The notes: generated by a model not told the origin, from the sequence alone. Shown: positions 35,745 to 47,800, counted from the stretch's first letter. The stretch: 64,000 nt of DNA from Juglans regia (GCF_001411555.2 NC_049902.1:11909888-11973887); one strand, 5' to 3'. Numbers and translations are program-made.

Positions 35745-36875
35745 TCAAAAAGGGAATCCCACGCGAATGTTTTTCTTTGAGGCTTCTGCCAATCGCTTGA
35801 TCCCTTTGGCGCATTTGTAGAACTCTAACAATTCATCAGCAACATCTTCCGGGTGACACTTGACAAACGCCTTTAAAAACCTCTTCTCTGTCATCCTCAG
35901 TGCCCTAAGCATTGTGGGTCCCTTAATCTGGGAATCAAGACCCATGTCATCTATCTTCCCTGCAAGAAGGACTCGCGGCTTTAACACAGTCTCCAAGCTA
36001 GAGTACAATAGAAATGGATACTTAAGGACCACACTAGCTGGAAGCTTCATCATGCCCAAAATGAAAGTCATGTTCCTCTGTACCTTATCAACTGATAGTG
36101 TCAACATAAGGGGGGATCTCCCAAAAAGATTGAAGATTTCATCATTTGAAAACCCGAACTTTTCAAAATTTCCCACCTTTTGACTGATTGTTTCATGGCG
36201 TGAGATGCCAATGATAGTAACAACATATTTATACATCTTGGAATCCTTGGAAATCCCAGTTTTGCGAATATATTCCATTTTCTCTTCATCAAATGAAGTT
36301 CGAGGTATCATGGTGGGCCGAGAAAGGAGCATAGGAATCAAGTCCTTTCTACTAACACCCATCTCTTGATACAGCGCAATAGCAGGCTTGATCCTGTTAT
36401 TGAAATCATACGTTAAGAGTGAAGGGTTCCTAACAATAGCTTTAGCAAGCACTTCCCTTGACTCAAACAATGTCATAAAAAATTCAAGCCGCTCATCAAA
36501 GCAATGATTTATTCGACAACTTAGAAGCCTGGGGCGACAATTGATCATCTTCACAAGATCATGAGCTCCAATGCCTAAGCTACTGAGCATGTTAAGTTTG
36601 GATTGAAGGTGGGCAATGTTGGCCCGGCGTAAAGAAGGGCGGCGGACAATTATCTTCGATATATCATCATCGGTACAACCCCATTTCCTCAGAACATCAA
36701 TGGAGTTTTTTGGGTGGTCTACAACTTCTACTCTTTCAACTTGGGTTGGACTTTTCGTTGAATACGTGGCAGTCGTGAAGACCAGCAAAGGTTTTGAAAC
36801 TGATTCCCTGGGAAATGTGAGCAAATGGTGTGATGAAAATAATAATTTAACCAAAGCGAAGGCTTTCGGTAACAT
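35745..36875 (-). CDS. mTERF-family protein (mitochondrial transcription termination factor-like)
   Basis: Single-exon gene, 376 residues, ATG at 36875 and TGA at 35745. The first 40 or so residues (MLPKAFALVKLLFSSHHLLT and following) are hydrophobic, Ser- and Arg-containing and lack acidic residues early. They look like an organelle leader, probably mitochondrial. The body shows the repeated mTERF helical unit: LRKWGCTDDDISKIIVRRPS, then LSSLGIGAHDLVKMINCRP, then ALYQEMGVSRKDLIPMLLSR and FEKFGFSNDEIFNLFGRSP. Each has a Gly after the first helix and a Pro after the third. These superhelical proteins bind nucleic acid and affect organelle transcription, splicing or translation. Intronless members of this length belong to an expanded plant clade, so no orthologue can be named. 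No disabling change was seen. Confidence 0.92.
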   Translation of the reverse strand: MLPKAFALVKLLFSSHHLLTFPRESVSKPLLVFTTATYSTKSPTQVERVEVVDHPKNSIDVLRKWGCTDDDISKIIVRRPSLRRANIAHLQSKLNMLSSLGIGAHDLVKMINCRPRLLSCRINHCFDERLEFFMTLFESREVLAKAIVRNPSLLTYDFNNRIKPAIALYQEMGVSRKDLIPMLLSRPTMIPRTSFDEEKMEYIRKTGISKDSKMYKYVVTIIGISRHETISQKVGNFEKFGFSNDEIFNLFGRSPLMLTLSVDKVQRNMTFILGMMKLPASVVLKYPFLLYSSLETVLKPRVLLAGKIDDMGLDSQIKGPTMLRALRMTEKRFLKAFVKCHPEDVADELLEFYKCAKGIKRLAEASKKNIRVGFPF

Positions 36876-37360
36876 ATCAATCTTGCAATTGAAGAATCAG
36901 TGATAAGGGCTTTATGGCTAGGGCTACACTCAAGAATCAGTATGGAATGCTCAAAATGGGAAACATGTGGGCATTAATTGATTCCGACGGCTGTTAGTAT
37001 ACAATACGACATCAGCATATAATCGACATTCATTGAAAACCTCACAAGCCCAAACTTCTCGGTGAGTTTCACCAAATGGATTTTCTGCAAAATAAATACA
37101 CCGAAATAAATAAATAAATAAAGGTGCTCAGAAAACAATAACAACGACAAATATCTATACATGTAATAAAAAAGGAATTGCCTCCAAATTTATGAAATTA
37201 ATATAATTATGATAAGCGTAGACCCTACTCAGTAGAAATTTATGTGATGATTTGAATTAAAGTATCCCTCTATAGATCTCATATTAGATAGAAATATCTC
37301 TGTTACAGATACTGATTCGGCCAGAATATCGCTTCTACAGTTTTTGGGTTACACTAACGC
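36876..37360. other. Upstream region of mTERF
   Basis: Minus-strand 5' flank of the mTERF gene. (AAAT)n at about 37103-37122 is the only repeat noticed. No TATA box was assigned. Confidence 0.35.
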
Positions 37361-37805
37361 CCTGTTTGGTTCATTGACTGCACTAAGTGCAGTAGACTTT
37401 TAAACTCCTTCAAACATCCAAATATCCAAACATCACGTTATGTATATGGGCGTGACTAGGTTGGCTGACAAAAGCTAATCTCCTCTGCAGCTTTTTTTTT
37501 TTTTTTTTGCCGTCTCTCTCTCTCGTGACAAAATCGATTTGCCCAGAGTGGGGACAAAACTTTTTTTTTCAAAAGTCTCCTCTGCAGGTTTTTCGCATGG
37601 GGGACAAAAAATGTGATGTGAACAGTAGTGGGTCCCAATAATTTTACAACTTTCCATAAATATATCTAAACTCATCTTAACATCCAAACACACTTTAAAT
37701 TCATCTCAAGTGGGTCCCACAAAACTCACTCAACCATCTCAACTCACTATTATTCATAAAGAACTCAAATCAACTCACAGCTTAGCTCTACATCCAAACG
37801 CAACC
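37361..37805. mobile_element. Relative of the 32.5-kb MITE
   Basis: The right 150 bp (37656-37805) match the right arm at 33276-33425, including AAACTCATCTTAACATCCAA, the CTCACTATTATTCATAAAGA block and CATCCAAACGCA. The left part (CCTGTTTGGTTCATTG) only loosely matches a terminus. The interior contains T-runs and CTCTCTCT and differs from the first copy. Confidence 0.55.
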
Positions 37806-37951
37806 TAAAATGCCTTTGCTACATATCTGAATAGACTAAAATAGACGAACAACAAATCGAATTAGACAAAAACACCCTTTATTCAAATCAAACCAACCAA
37901 TAACAACCATAACTCTCTACAACTACTAACAACCAGAAATCTCTAGAACTA

Positions 37952-38541
37952 TTTTTTTTTTTTAATAATTAATAAGAATTTTGTTATCACAAATAGGCAT
38001 AGCCCAAGTACACACGAAGTATACAAAGGAAATACCTACTACACTCTAGAAAATAGGAAAACTAAAACAGAAACAGATTCAGTACATTCTCATCATTCCT
38101 TTCAAATATCTTAGCTCACAAACTCAAAGTAGAAAAGAAAAAGTTTCGAAGATCTTCAAAAGAGCGCTCCTTGTCTTCAGAACATTTCCCATTTCTTTCC
38201 AGCCAAAGACATCATATTAAACACAAAGCAATCATTCTCCATCTTGTAGCAACATCTTTCCTCACCTCACAACCCCACCAACATGCAAGAAGCTCCACAA
38301 CTTCCTTAGGCATCACCCAAAATAAACTTGTCCAACCAATAACCTCATACCACAAAGAGTTTGCCACCTCACAATGTAAAAATAGATGATTTACAAATTC
38401 TCCATCCTTCTTGCACATGACACACCAATCGGCTATACACAAACCACATTTTCTAAGATTATCCATAGTCAATACTTTCCCTAGAGCAACCACCCAACTG
38501 CATAATACACTCAAGTACACAAATCTGTCTACTATATGCAA
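37952..38541 (-). mobile_element. LINE 3' fragment with zf-RVT domain
   Basis: The minus strand encodes KVLTMDNLRKCGLCIADWCV, then a CKKDGEFVNHLFLHCEVANS segment (the C-x2-C...H-x3-H-C zinc knuckle of plant LINEs), and a Trp-rich tail. The RNase H domain is absent. The end carries ACTTGGGCTATGCCTATTTG and then an A-run at 37952-37964. A 5'-truncated dead copy. Confidence 0.8.
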
Positions 38542-40297
38542 CCAATCAATTTTCTACCATTTTTATCACCTAAGATCAACATACAATCCATTTAAAGCAA
38601 TAATTTCTTTTAACAAGGTCCATCCATACTCGATACATTTAATATGTACAAATCTGTCCGTTTAGAAACCAACATCATCATCATGCTTTTCAAACTCACT
38701 ACATCTCCATCATTTCATCCCAACACTTCAAGATACGCCATCTCAATCCAAACTCCATGCATTCATATCCAACATCTCAATAGAGTTCAATCATATAGCA
38801 TAGTCCAAACTCAAGCTAAATCATGTAATTACAAACCACTTCTATACTCGATCATCAAATACAATTGAATTTAAAGATTAACCATTAAATCTGTCCAATG
38901 AATACCACAAACACCAAGATGCGCACTCTATTCATTTGTCACTTGAGCCCAACTTAAATCCATCACACGATCCATTGTTCATGCATAGCACACCCAACAT
39001 AATCAAATCTGTCCAACCAACATTTACAAACACTTTACTCAATTTATAAGCCTCTTGACAATACATACATGTTTCCAAATTACCATCCAACACAAACATA
39101 CATACTCCATAACAAGCTTCTAATCAATATATCACTTCCTCATAATTAATCATAACCAACATATTCAATACAACAAATTTGTCCAATTCTTCCAAGAGTA
39201 TCCTTATACAATTTTTATGCTACTTAATAGCATTCACACATCTCCAAAATTTTACCATCTTACAACTATACATCATATATATCTCACACAACATAAAACG
39301 CAAGAAAACCAGTTCGAACACAATCCATCCATATCATAAATTCTTGCATACTTGACTCAACATACACCAACACAATTAAAATCATAGAGCTTAATAAGCT
39401 TCATACAAACCCATAACTAGTTATACAACCCAAAGCAAAATATCACTTCAATATTTAGTACCAAATTCATATCATTCTATTCCATCCTTCCATACACCCA
39501 ACTCAAATTATAACACATACTAACATATTTTCTGCCCATGTACATCAATCCAACACAATTACAATATACAAAGATTAATAAGCTTCATTAATGGCTCCAC
39601 ACAAACCCAAACTTCACAATTACTATATTCAACCAATAAGCTTCTTAACAATACATACAACACATATGCTCAATCCAAAGTCCAATTAACTCAACATAAA
39701 ACAACCAACACAACCCCATAATTCACAATCTCCAACAACTCCATTTCAATCCTAACCACACCTCACTTCTTCTCATTCTATCAAAACCAATATATTCAAT
39801 ATATATAAATATAAATCTGCCTATATTCAAACATAACACCAGCAACATCCATATAAACTACATAACATAATACTCCTTGAGACATAGAGAGAGAATTTAT
39901 ACCACAGTGGTGGCGTAGGCAACGGATGTACACGGCTGGACAGGGTGTGGCGGCCTCCCTTGGCCACGGTGGTGGTACTGGAGAGGGGGACAACAGCGGG
40001 TTAGCGAGAGAGACAAGGCGAACAAAGACAGAGAGGGAAAAGGAACGGACGGAGAGAAGCACTTACCGACGGCAAAGGAACTCGACGACGGCCTGGTAGC
40101 GCACGGTGGCACGGGGCCAGAGACAGTGCAGAGTAGAGGCCAAGAAAAACGGTGTGGGGCTTGCTTTTTCTGGACGGCGAGGGGTGGTGCTCGACGGAAA
40201 GGGGCTTGGCTGCGGCGTCGTGTGATGGTGGTTGGCCGTGGCGGGCGTGCCAGTGGTGGCTGATGGCGTGGATGGTGGCTGAGAGATGGGAGAAATC

Positions 40298-40333
<36 letters not shown>

Positions 40334-40896
40334 TCTGCTACCGTGCGTGGGGTGGTCTTCGTGGTGGAGCCGGTGGCGTGCTCGTGGTGCAGCTTTGTTG
40401 CTGCCCTTCACGGTGGCCGGCGGCTTGGCAAAGAGGCGAGAGAGAAATCGAGAGATGGCGCCGGGGGACGATGGGTGAAAAGAAAAGGGGAAGGAGAGAG
40501 GAGGGAAGTTTGGGCAACAGATCCTAGCCAACGTCTTCAGGTTTCTAACTTGGATCCAAGGGTAGAGATTAAACATAAATGAGATCCAAAGGTAGAGATT
40601 ATACATAAATGAGATAAAAGAAATAGAGATTATACATAAATGAAATAAAAATAAAATAAAAATAAACATAAATGAAATAAAAATAAACTAAATAAAGAAG
40701 TAGAGAAATAAAAATAAAATGAAATGGTACTGTTTAAAAGTTGGCCACATAGGAGGTGCAGGAAATAAACATCCACCAATAAAAGTTGGCCACTTAGGAG
40801 GCTGTTATTTTTACACCCATCAATAAAAGTTTGCTACGTAGGAGGTGCAGGAACTAAACATCTACACTGGCACGCAAAGTTCCTCTTCCCTCTCCT
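38542..40896. other. LTR-like non-coding DNA with repeats
   Basis: CA-rich DNA (38.5-39.8 kb) with recurrent AAATCTGTCCAA motifs and CATCCCAACACTTCA. It resembles in style the stretch right of the assembly gap at 31.2-31.6 kb. A GC-rich block with (GA)n (40303-40332) follows. Then come short tandem units: GGTAGAGATTAWACATAAAT at 40562-40640 and AAAAGTTGGCCAC(A/T)TAGGAG, about 60 bp each, at 40738-40860. Open frames here lack known domains. Probably part of an LTR related to 28686-32468; boundaries not found. Confidence 0.35.
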
Positions 40897-42925
40897 TAAG
40901 ACTGTTCATCCGGGCTAAGTTTTTCCAAGCCCAGTCCCAAGCCCGGATACCTGCTTTCTGGTTCTGGGTTCCAGCCTGTATTTAAAATTCGGATTATAAA
41001 ACTCGGACCTATATGGTCTGGATGCAGGTGACTTAAAGCGGGTTCCAGATTTCCAATCCGATACTCACATTTATACCTAAAAATAGAAGGCCCCTTTGTC
41101 GAGTACCAGTTCATCTCTTTCTTAGGTTTAGCTTTCATCCGTCCCTCCTCTCTCTCTCATCTCTTCGCAGTTCATCTTCTTTCTTAGGTTCAGCTTTCAT
41201 CAATCCCCTCTCTCTCTCTCTCTCTCTCTCTTTTCTTCGAGTTTCTCACTTGTGGCTCAGTCGTATTCTTCTCTCTTTCTCTCTCATGCTGAAACCCTAG
41301 CTCCTGTCACTCTTCTTCTGCCGATCGAAGATCTGTTCCTCATGGCCGTCGTCTTCTACTTTTTCGCTTCATCGTCGACTTCTACAACCAAGGTTAGTTT
41401 TTTTTCCATTTCACATACTCTCTCTCTCTATTGGTGCTATTATTTCAATTTGGGTTGTGAAATATTATCTCTGTGTTAGTTTTTCTTGACAAACCGAAGG
41501 TTCTTATTTCCTTCTTTGGGAAATATTACGAAAACCCATGCTTTACACTTCCAAATCTGTGTTTTTTTTTACAGTGTTTTAAATTTGTAAGCATGTGGGA
41601 AATGATTAGAATCTGTTTTGGGTTTGTTTTTAAACATGAAGTTTTATTTATTTATTTGGGTCTGTTATATGTTGTTATTTTGCTAGATTTGCTATTTTTT
41701 CTTGTCTTAGCTTGCTTTCTGCAATTGGATTTTTGTTCTCTCCATTGATTTTGGATTTATTTTGATGTGAATATTTGAATGGTGGAAGAAAACAGAGCCA
41801 AACTCTGTTCCTGATGGTGATTTTTGATAATTTTTCTGATCTCATTGATCTTTTTGTTTGATTCCATAGAAGGGGAAGTACACTACTATCAACGTCACCT
41901 TAAAGATTTTATGGAAGAAAATTGAAGAAAAAATAAGAGAAGCAAATGGGCCCAGATATTCTAAGAAACCATCATAATCTTCATGATCATCAACACCAAC
42001 ATCACCATAACCAGATGAACAAATAACGCAGTGGAATCATTTCAACGTGAATTTAAGTTGCATTTAGTTCAACATGAGTTATACTAGTTTATGGCTTACT
42101 GCTTGAATTCAATTAATACTATTTGTTGAAATAATATTCTGTTCTTTTTTTTTTCTTTTTATTATTTGGCAGGATATAATATTTGAGGAGTATTTTTATA
42201 GCTCGGATTGTTGGGTGGGAAGGATGTGGTCTGTATCCCACAAGTCTTGTAAAAACAATTGGGTGGGGTTGTCAATGTCATGGGTCTGAATTGTGACATT
42301 TTCCCTTCCGTGAATTGTCACTATTTTTCAGCTAATATTAGCTTCTTCTTGTTCTAGTTAGTGGTAAACCTAATTCGGTTTTCAGTCAGATCACTTGAAG
42401 TTGCTACTCAGTGTGAGATTAAATCATTGATAAAGACTATGCTAATGATTTTGTAATTCATATCTTGTACTTTTGTATGTTGTGATGTAATGTATAAATA
42501 ACAATAATATAATATGTAGTGGATTGCATGTATTTTAGTTTTTCATTTTTATATATTTTTATTATTCTGGACAATTTTATTATTATGCTTTTTAACTTGA
42601 CTTAGAAATTTCTTTCATAAAATATAGGCTTTTATAAAAAATTATGATTTTCAACATTTTTTTTAATAAATATAGGCTTTTACATAAAGGGAATTATGCT
42701 CTTCAACATGGATTTTTCTTGGAAAGTCTTTAATATAATATAGGCTTTTAAATTGAAATATTGACCTTTAAAAAAAAAACGAGTATAGTCCAGAACTCGG
42801 CTTTTCGGGTTGTAAAAACCAGAATTAATCCGGGTTCCAACCCGGGTATATCCGGGCTGGAACCCGGTCCGGATTTGAAAGTCGGGTTTCGAGTCGGATA
42901 TACCCGGGTACCTAGTTCACCCTTA
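40897..42925. mobile_element. hAT-like non-autonomous element with promoter-like interior
   Basis: The left end reads TAAGACTGTTCATCCGGG. The right end reverse-complemented reads TAAGGGTGAACTAGG and then TACCCGGG. Subterminal DNA is dense in CCGG/CCCGG motifs (GGGTTCCAGCC on both sides when reverse-complemented), like the RGGGNTGTTCAYCCGGG ends of plant hAT families. Flanks are low-complexity CT, so no target duplication could be assigned. The interior has no transposase domain but contains a gene-like start (see 41342-41977). Confidence 0.55.
41342..41977 (+). CDS. Hypothetical two-exon small ORF inside the hAT-like element
   Basis: Not recognised. Exon 1 at 41342-41392 (MAVVFYFFASSSTSTTK) ends at AAG|GTTAGT. 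Exon 2 at 41870-41977 follows CCATAG and ends TAA. Together they give 52 residues, the second half basic (KGKYTTINVTLKILWKK, then EEKIREANG). Upstream is a CT-rich leader with a roughly 60-bp duplication (TTCATCTYYTTTCTTAGGTT near 41109 and 41169) and (CT)n, as in plant 5' UTRs. It may be the 5' exon remnant of a lost transposase gene or a captured host exon. Splicing is inferred only from the site sequences. Confidence 0.25.
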
Positions 42926-43012
42926 CCCCTCCCTCTCTCCCACGCATTCCTTTACCCCCCCCCCCCCCCCCCAAACAAGAGAAAAACAACGAAAGCAGTT
43001 CCCTTCCCTGTC

Positions 43013-43817
43013 TGTGAGGGAGGGGCCCCCAGGCCCAAGGAGGTCAGGCTACAAAACCCCTGGCCCAAAGACGAAGCCCAGCCGTGGGTTGCGAGCCCGG
43101 GCTAGAGGACCCCTTACTGAGCCATGGGTTGTGAGCCCGGGCCAGAGAACTCCGTGCCAAGCCCATAACCACAAACCAACCTAGGAAGACCTTCCGACAC
43201 CGAGCTTGGACACGCCAAGGAAAGCATCTCGGGACACCGAAACCTACTGAGTCCTACCGTATGGCACCAAGAAGAACGCCCTACTGTATGCGGACGACTA
43301 GAAGTGCCCAATCGTGGTCTCGTTAGACCCTAGGCACGCTGTATTCAATGTATGTGTCAAAAGGCCCGGCAAGCAATGGCGTGCCCCCAGAGCGAATAGG
43401 ACAGCTCGGCCATGACCTAACACCCAGTCCTGGCAAGAAGGTGGCGGCAGATCTAACCTAACACTGACACGCCACGATCTCCCTCAACCGCCTAAGCCGC
43501 AAACTAACACGCTGTTGCAACAGAGAATGAGTGGTGGTAGGTCTGACTCAGGTATGACCTAACATGCCACGATCTCCCTCGATAGTGGAGCCCGAATTAG
43601 ATATAAATAGCAGACATCCCTTCTATGGGAGGCTATCTAGAAACCCTTTACTATTCTATCTTATCTCTTGAGCTTTACTCGTTCCTAGAGGATTATTCAC
43701 TAACTTTGGCATCAGAGTGACCCCAGAATCCCCGGACCCTCATCTCCCTCTTAGTTGCAAGTGGTATGGAGCTTGGTTATTGTGGTACTGATCGGGTTGC
43801 AAAACACGACATCAACA
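43013..43817 (+). repeat. Probable 5' LTR of the Tat-like element
   Basis: Starts TGTGAGGGAGGGG, near-identical to the first bases of the LARD-like LTR, and ends ACGACATCAACA. A TATAAATA box is at 43602-43609, and TTGCTCTT-style leader DNA follows. A near-duplicate of about 55 bp, GTGGGTTGCGAGCCCGGGC and ATGGGTTGTGAGCCCGGGC, lies at 43082-43145. The start is tentative because no second LTR exists to align. Confidence 0.5.
43602..43609 (+). promoter_or_regulatory. LTR TATA box
   Basis: TATAAATA in the probable 5' LTR, about 215 bp before its end, where an LTR promoter would be expected. Confidence 0.45.
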
Positions 43818-43877
43818 GTAGCCCCATTTGTGAGATTTACTTTTCTATAAAAGCGTGTACTTCGGAGGCCGGTAGCA

Positions 43878-45060
43878 ATGCGGTCCCAAACTACACGAAG
43901 GGGGGATTACGAGGAGGGAACAATGAAAGCAAGACTCGCGAGCATGAAGGAGACAATAAGAAAGCTAATAGAGGAAACTGGGACGCTCCGCCAGGAGAAC
44001 GTGGCCCTCAGGCTTGCTAACGAGGAATTGGCGGTTGACGAAGAACCTAGTAGCAACGAGCAGTGGATTTGTGGCGGGCCCCTACGGACACTGCTACAGA
44101 AGAAGAGAGATGGAAGATGCACCTCAAAATCCAAGAGCTTGGGGACAAATGTGCATAAATGGGGAAGAAAATAGATACCCCATCCATCGTAGACTAGCTA
44201 CTCGTTAGTACCAACCTCACATACAACGTGGGAGTCATGGCAGTACTGCTTTCCCCAAGTTCAAAGTCCCCCAAATGGAAGCGTACAACAGGTCCAAAGA
44301 CTCGTTGGAGCACCAGTAGATGTTCAAGGCCCACATGACCTTGCATGGTTTCCTAGGAGAAGTCGACTGCCGAGTTTTCCCGCTAACATTGAAAGGGGCC
44401 ACCCGGACCTGGTTTGGGTCGCTATTGTCAAAGACGATAGATAGCTTCGAGGAGCTTGCCCACCTCTTCATGACACAGTTCCTGGCAAGTCGTAAGAGGA
44501 GGCACCCGGCAGCTTACCTCCTTACTGTCAAACAGCGAGACAATAAAAATCTGAAGTCATATCTCTAGCGATTCAATCGGGAGCATATGGCCACAAACGG
44601 CCAAGAAAAGAAGATCACGTTGGTGGCCCTCCTGGGAAGAATCTGGCCTCGGAATCTGTTTATGGTTGAGATAGCATGAAAGACTCCTACCACACTAAGG
44701 GAGTTCATGGACCGAGCAAATGGGTTCATCAACGCTGAAGACACCCTCGAGGCCCTAACTGGCCCACATCAGTCCGAGTTAGAGCAAGTGGATCTGAAGG
44801 CGTTAGGGCAATGAGGAGGTTGCAAAAATGGAGGGAAAGAGAGGAGCACTAGATGTGAAGAAAAGGGGAGAAGAGCCGGCTCGACCCCAAGGAGAGCCAC
44901 ACTCACACAAATATAGCTGTGGAAGGGAACCAACGCTCGAGCCCCAAAAGAGAACAGCCTCGAGATGTGGAGAACCGCCCTTATTGTGAGTATCACATGA
45001 ACAACCGACATAGCACCCGAGACTGCTATACCCCGAAGAGAATAACGAAGGATGAGCAGC
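43878..45060 (+). pseudogene. Gag of the Tat-like element
   Basis: Opens with a Lys/Glu-rich coiled-coil (MKARLASMKETIRKLIEETG). The capsid core is FKAHMTLHGFLGEVDCRVFP, then TWFGSLLSKTIDSFEELAHL, and ends with KQRDNKNLKSYL before a stop at 44568. The zinc knuckle is YCEYHMNNRHSTRDCYT at about 44967-45017. Frameshifts and stops separate the pieces. Confidence 0.75.
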
Positions 45061-45389
45061 GGAACCGGATGCGCTGGTCAGAGGACTAGATGGACCGACG
45101 CGGAGGTAAGCGCCAGGGTTTCCAGCGGGGTGCGAGCCCAAGAAGGCAGGTAGCAAGGGATGAGAAGCAGATGAGCCCCCTAGTGGAGGACAGACCACTC
45201 GGGGAGATTAGCACAATCATTGGAGGATATGCTAGAGGCGGAGCCACTTCATCGGCTTGAAAGGCACACGCTTGAAGGGCATGCTACAAGGAAGTGTTCA
45301 CTGCCGAAAGGTGTGCAAGTAGGCCCCTGATAACCTTCGACGAGAGGGATGAAGAAGGCATCCTCCACCCACATGCAATGCATTGGTGG

Positions 45390-45770
45390 TAACGATGAAA
45401 GTGGCAAACTTTAAAACCTGGAGGATCCTGGTCGACAATGGCAGTTCGACTGACATTCTGTTCTGGGATGCCTTTGTCAGATTGGTCATCAGTCCGGATT
45501 GACTACGGCCGGCTCCAATGCTGCACAAGGGCTTCATGGGAGACGTCGTTCAACCAATGGGAGTCATCACTCTTTTAATTGTGGCAGGGAAGGTGCCCAG
45601 GATCGCGGCCACCGTGACCGAATTCTTAATCGTCAAAGCCCCATCCTCATACAACGCCATACTGGGGCTCCCCACCCTGAATAGCTTGAGGGCAGTGACA
45701 TCCACTTACCACCTTAAAATGAAGTTCCCCACCGACTCGGGGGTGGGCGATGCCCGCAGCGAGTAGGTCC
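45390..45770 (+). pseudogene. Aspartic protease of the Tat-like element
   Basis: The active site region reads VDNGSSTDILFWDAF (45430-45474), the Asp-Asn-Gly-Ser form seen in Tat-type proteases. MLHKGFMGDVVQPMGVITL follows after a stop, then IVKAPSSYNAILGLPTLNSL, the flap/C-terminal part. Confidence 0.75.
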
Positions 45771-46039
45771 TAGCCCTGGAATGCTACGACTGAGAGTTGA
45801 GACATGAAGTCAAGGCAGTCGTGATCATCGAAAGGACAAAAGAAGCGCCTAAGCTGGGCTCACCTTCGTCCCTGACCAAATGGGATGAAGAAATCCATGA
45901 TGAACAGGCCCTTCAGCAAGTAGAACCCAATGAGCCCTTGGAGCTGGTTACAATTGATTAGCAGAGATCAGAATGAATGGTCCAAGTCGAGACTAAGCTA
46001 AACCCAGGGATGAGAATGGCGCTGATATCTCTCCTTATC

Positions 46040-47330
46040 GAACACCGAGACGTGTTCGCTTGGAGCCATGAGGATATGCTTGATATCGACAACTCCATCA
46101 TGGAGCACCGACTTTGCATCGATCCAGCAGCTCGGAAAGTCAAATAGAAATGGCGGAGCTTCAGCATCGAGAAGTATGGGGCGACAGCTAAGGGGGTAGA
46201 CCGTCTCCTAGCGGCAGGGTTCATCCGGGAGGTCCATTACCCGAAATGGCTATCTAATGTCGTTTTGGTGAAAAAGGTTAGCGAAAAGTGGCAGATGTGT
46301 GTCGACTTCACTGACTTGAATAAAAGTTGCTCGAAAGGCAGCTTCCCCTTACCCCGCATCGACTTGATCATGGATTCGATGGCGGGGCATCCTTTCCTTA
46401 GTTTTATGGACGCCTATTCTGGGTATAACCAGATCAGAATGAACCCAGATGACGAAGAGAAGACAACATTCATAATGGATCGAGGCCTCTAGTGCTACAA
46501 AGCAATGTCGTTCGGTCTCAAGAATGTGAGGGCTACCTACCAACGGCTAGTCAACCGAATGTTCAAACAACAGATCGACCGAAATATGGAAGTGTACGTA
46601 GATGATCTGTTGGTGAAGAGCAAAGAACCCAGACAACATTTGGCAGATCTACTAGAAGCATTTTCAGTCCTCCAGCAGTATTGGATGAAGCTGAACCTGT
46701 TGAAGTGCGTGTTTGGAGTGGAGACAGGTAAGTTTCTTGGGTTCATGGTCTCTGAGAGAGGGATTGAGGTGAACCCCGAAAAGGTGGAAGCAATGATAGG
46801 AATGCCTTCTCCCCGCAACCTTCATGAAGTACAGAGGCTGGCCAGATGGGTAGCAGCCCTTAACTTCTTCACCGCTCGATCAACCGACCGGTGCCAACCC
46901 TTCTTCAAAGTCCTAAGGAAGGCCAAGAGTGGGATGAGACCTACGAAAGAGCCTTCGCCGATTTGAAGTTGTACCTGAGTTGCCCCTTATTGCTAAGCAA
47001 GATAAGGCCCGAGGAGACCCTAATGGTGTACCTAGCGGTGTCACTGCATGCCGTATCAGCTGTACTTGTCCAGGAAATGGAAGAAAGGCAGTAGCTTGTC
47101 TACTACATGAGTCAGGCCTTCCATGGACTAGAGTCAAGGTACCCACGGACGAAAATGTTGGAATTCGCCCTAGTCATCCTGGCCAGGAGATTAAGGTCGT
47201 ATTTCCAGACCCACCCGATGAAGGTGCTTACCGATCTCTCCCTCAAGAAAGTGTTGCAGGAGCCAAACACCTCGGGACGGCTCACAAAATGGGCAATCGA
47301 ACTCAGCAAATTTGATATGGAGTAACAGCC
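46040..47330 (+). pseudogene. Reverse transcriptase and RNase H of the Tat-like element
   Basis: WQMCVDFTDLNKSCSKGSFP at 46291-46350, FLSFMDAYSGYNQIRMNPDD at 46393-46452 and the catalytic YVDDLLVKSKE at 46594-46626 identify the RT. LKCVFGVETGKFLGFMVSER follows. The RNase H opens at about 46960 and is shifted between frames through 47330. A stop at 46492 and others disable it. Confidence 0.8.
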
Positions 47331-47429
47331 CCGAACTGCAATAAAAGGACAAATGTTGGCAGATTTTATTGTCGAGTTCACCAACTTCCTGGAAGAAGTT
47401 TCGAGCGCACCCCAAGGAAAGCCCTGACA

Positions 47430-47800
47430 GGTCTACATGGATGGCTCGTCTTGCTAGGCTGGTGGGGGAGTGGGAGTGCACATTATCACCAAACAGGGAG
47501 AGGAGAACAACTATGCAGTCAAGCTGACCTTCAAAACGACCAACAACGAAGTCGAGTATGATGTGCTCTTAAGCCGAATGACAATCGTCCAGTTACTAGA
47601 AGCTGAAGAAATAGAAGTGAGGGTTGATTCCCAAGTGGTAGTTAGCCAGGTATTGGGGCAGTTCGCCACGAAAGGGGAAAGGTTGAAGAAGTATCTCCAG
47701 CTGGTCTACAATAAGCGCGACCACTTCCCCTACTTCAGCCTCCAACAAGTGCCGAGAGAAGAAAACCAGAAGGCAGATCGTCTGACAAGGGGCTGTGTCA
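47430..47800 (+). pseudogene. Second (archaeal-type) RNase H of the Tat-like element
   Basis: GGGVGVHIITKQGE and then TTNNEVEYDVLLSRMTIVQL (family form: TNNEAEYEALL-G) are followed by VRVDSQVVVSQVLGQF (family: V-SDSQLVV-Q) and REENQKADRLTRG. A second RNase H here is the marker of Tat-lineage elements. Confidence 0.8.

Noticed and set aside
38212..38541. Host gene with a zinc-knuckle protein
   Set aside because: The motif order and A-rich 3' end identify a truncated LINE.
40001..40669. 222-codon minus-strand frame rich in Ser, Leu and His
   Set aside because: It is produced by (GA)n and low-complexity DNA in an LTR-like region and has no recognisable domain or gene context.
40889..42933. 8-bp target duplication for the hAT-like element (CCTCTCCT / CCCCTCCC)
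   Set aside because: Both flanks are CT-rich low-complexity DNA and match only partly, so the similarity has no weight.
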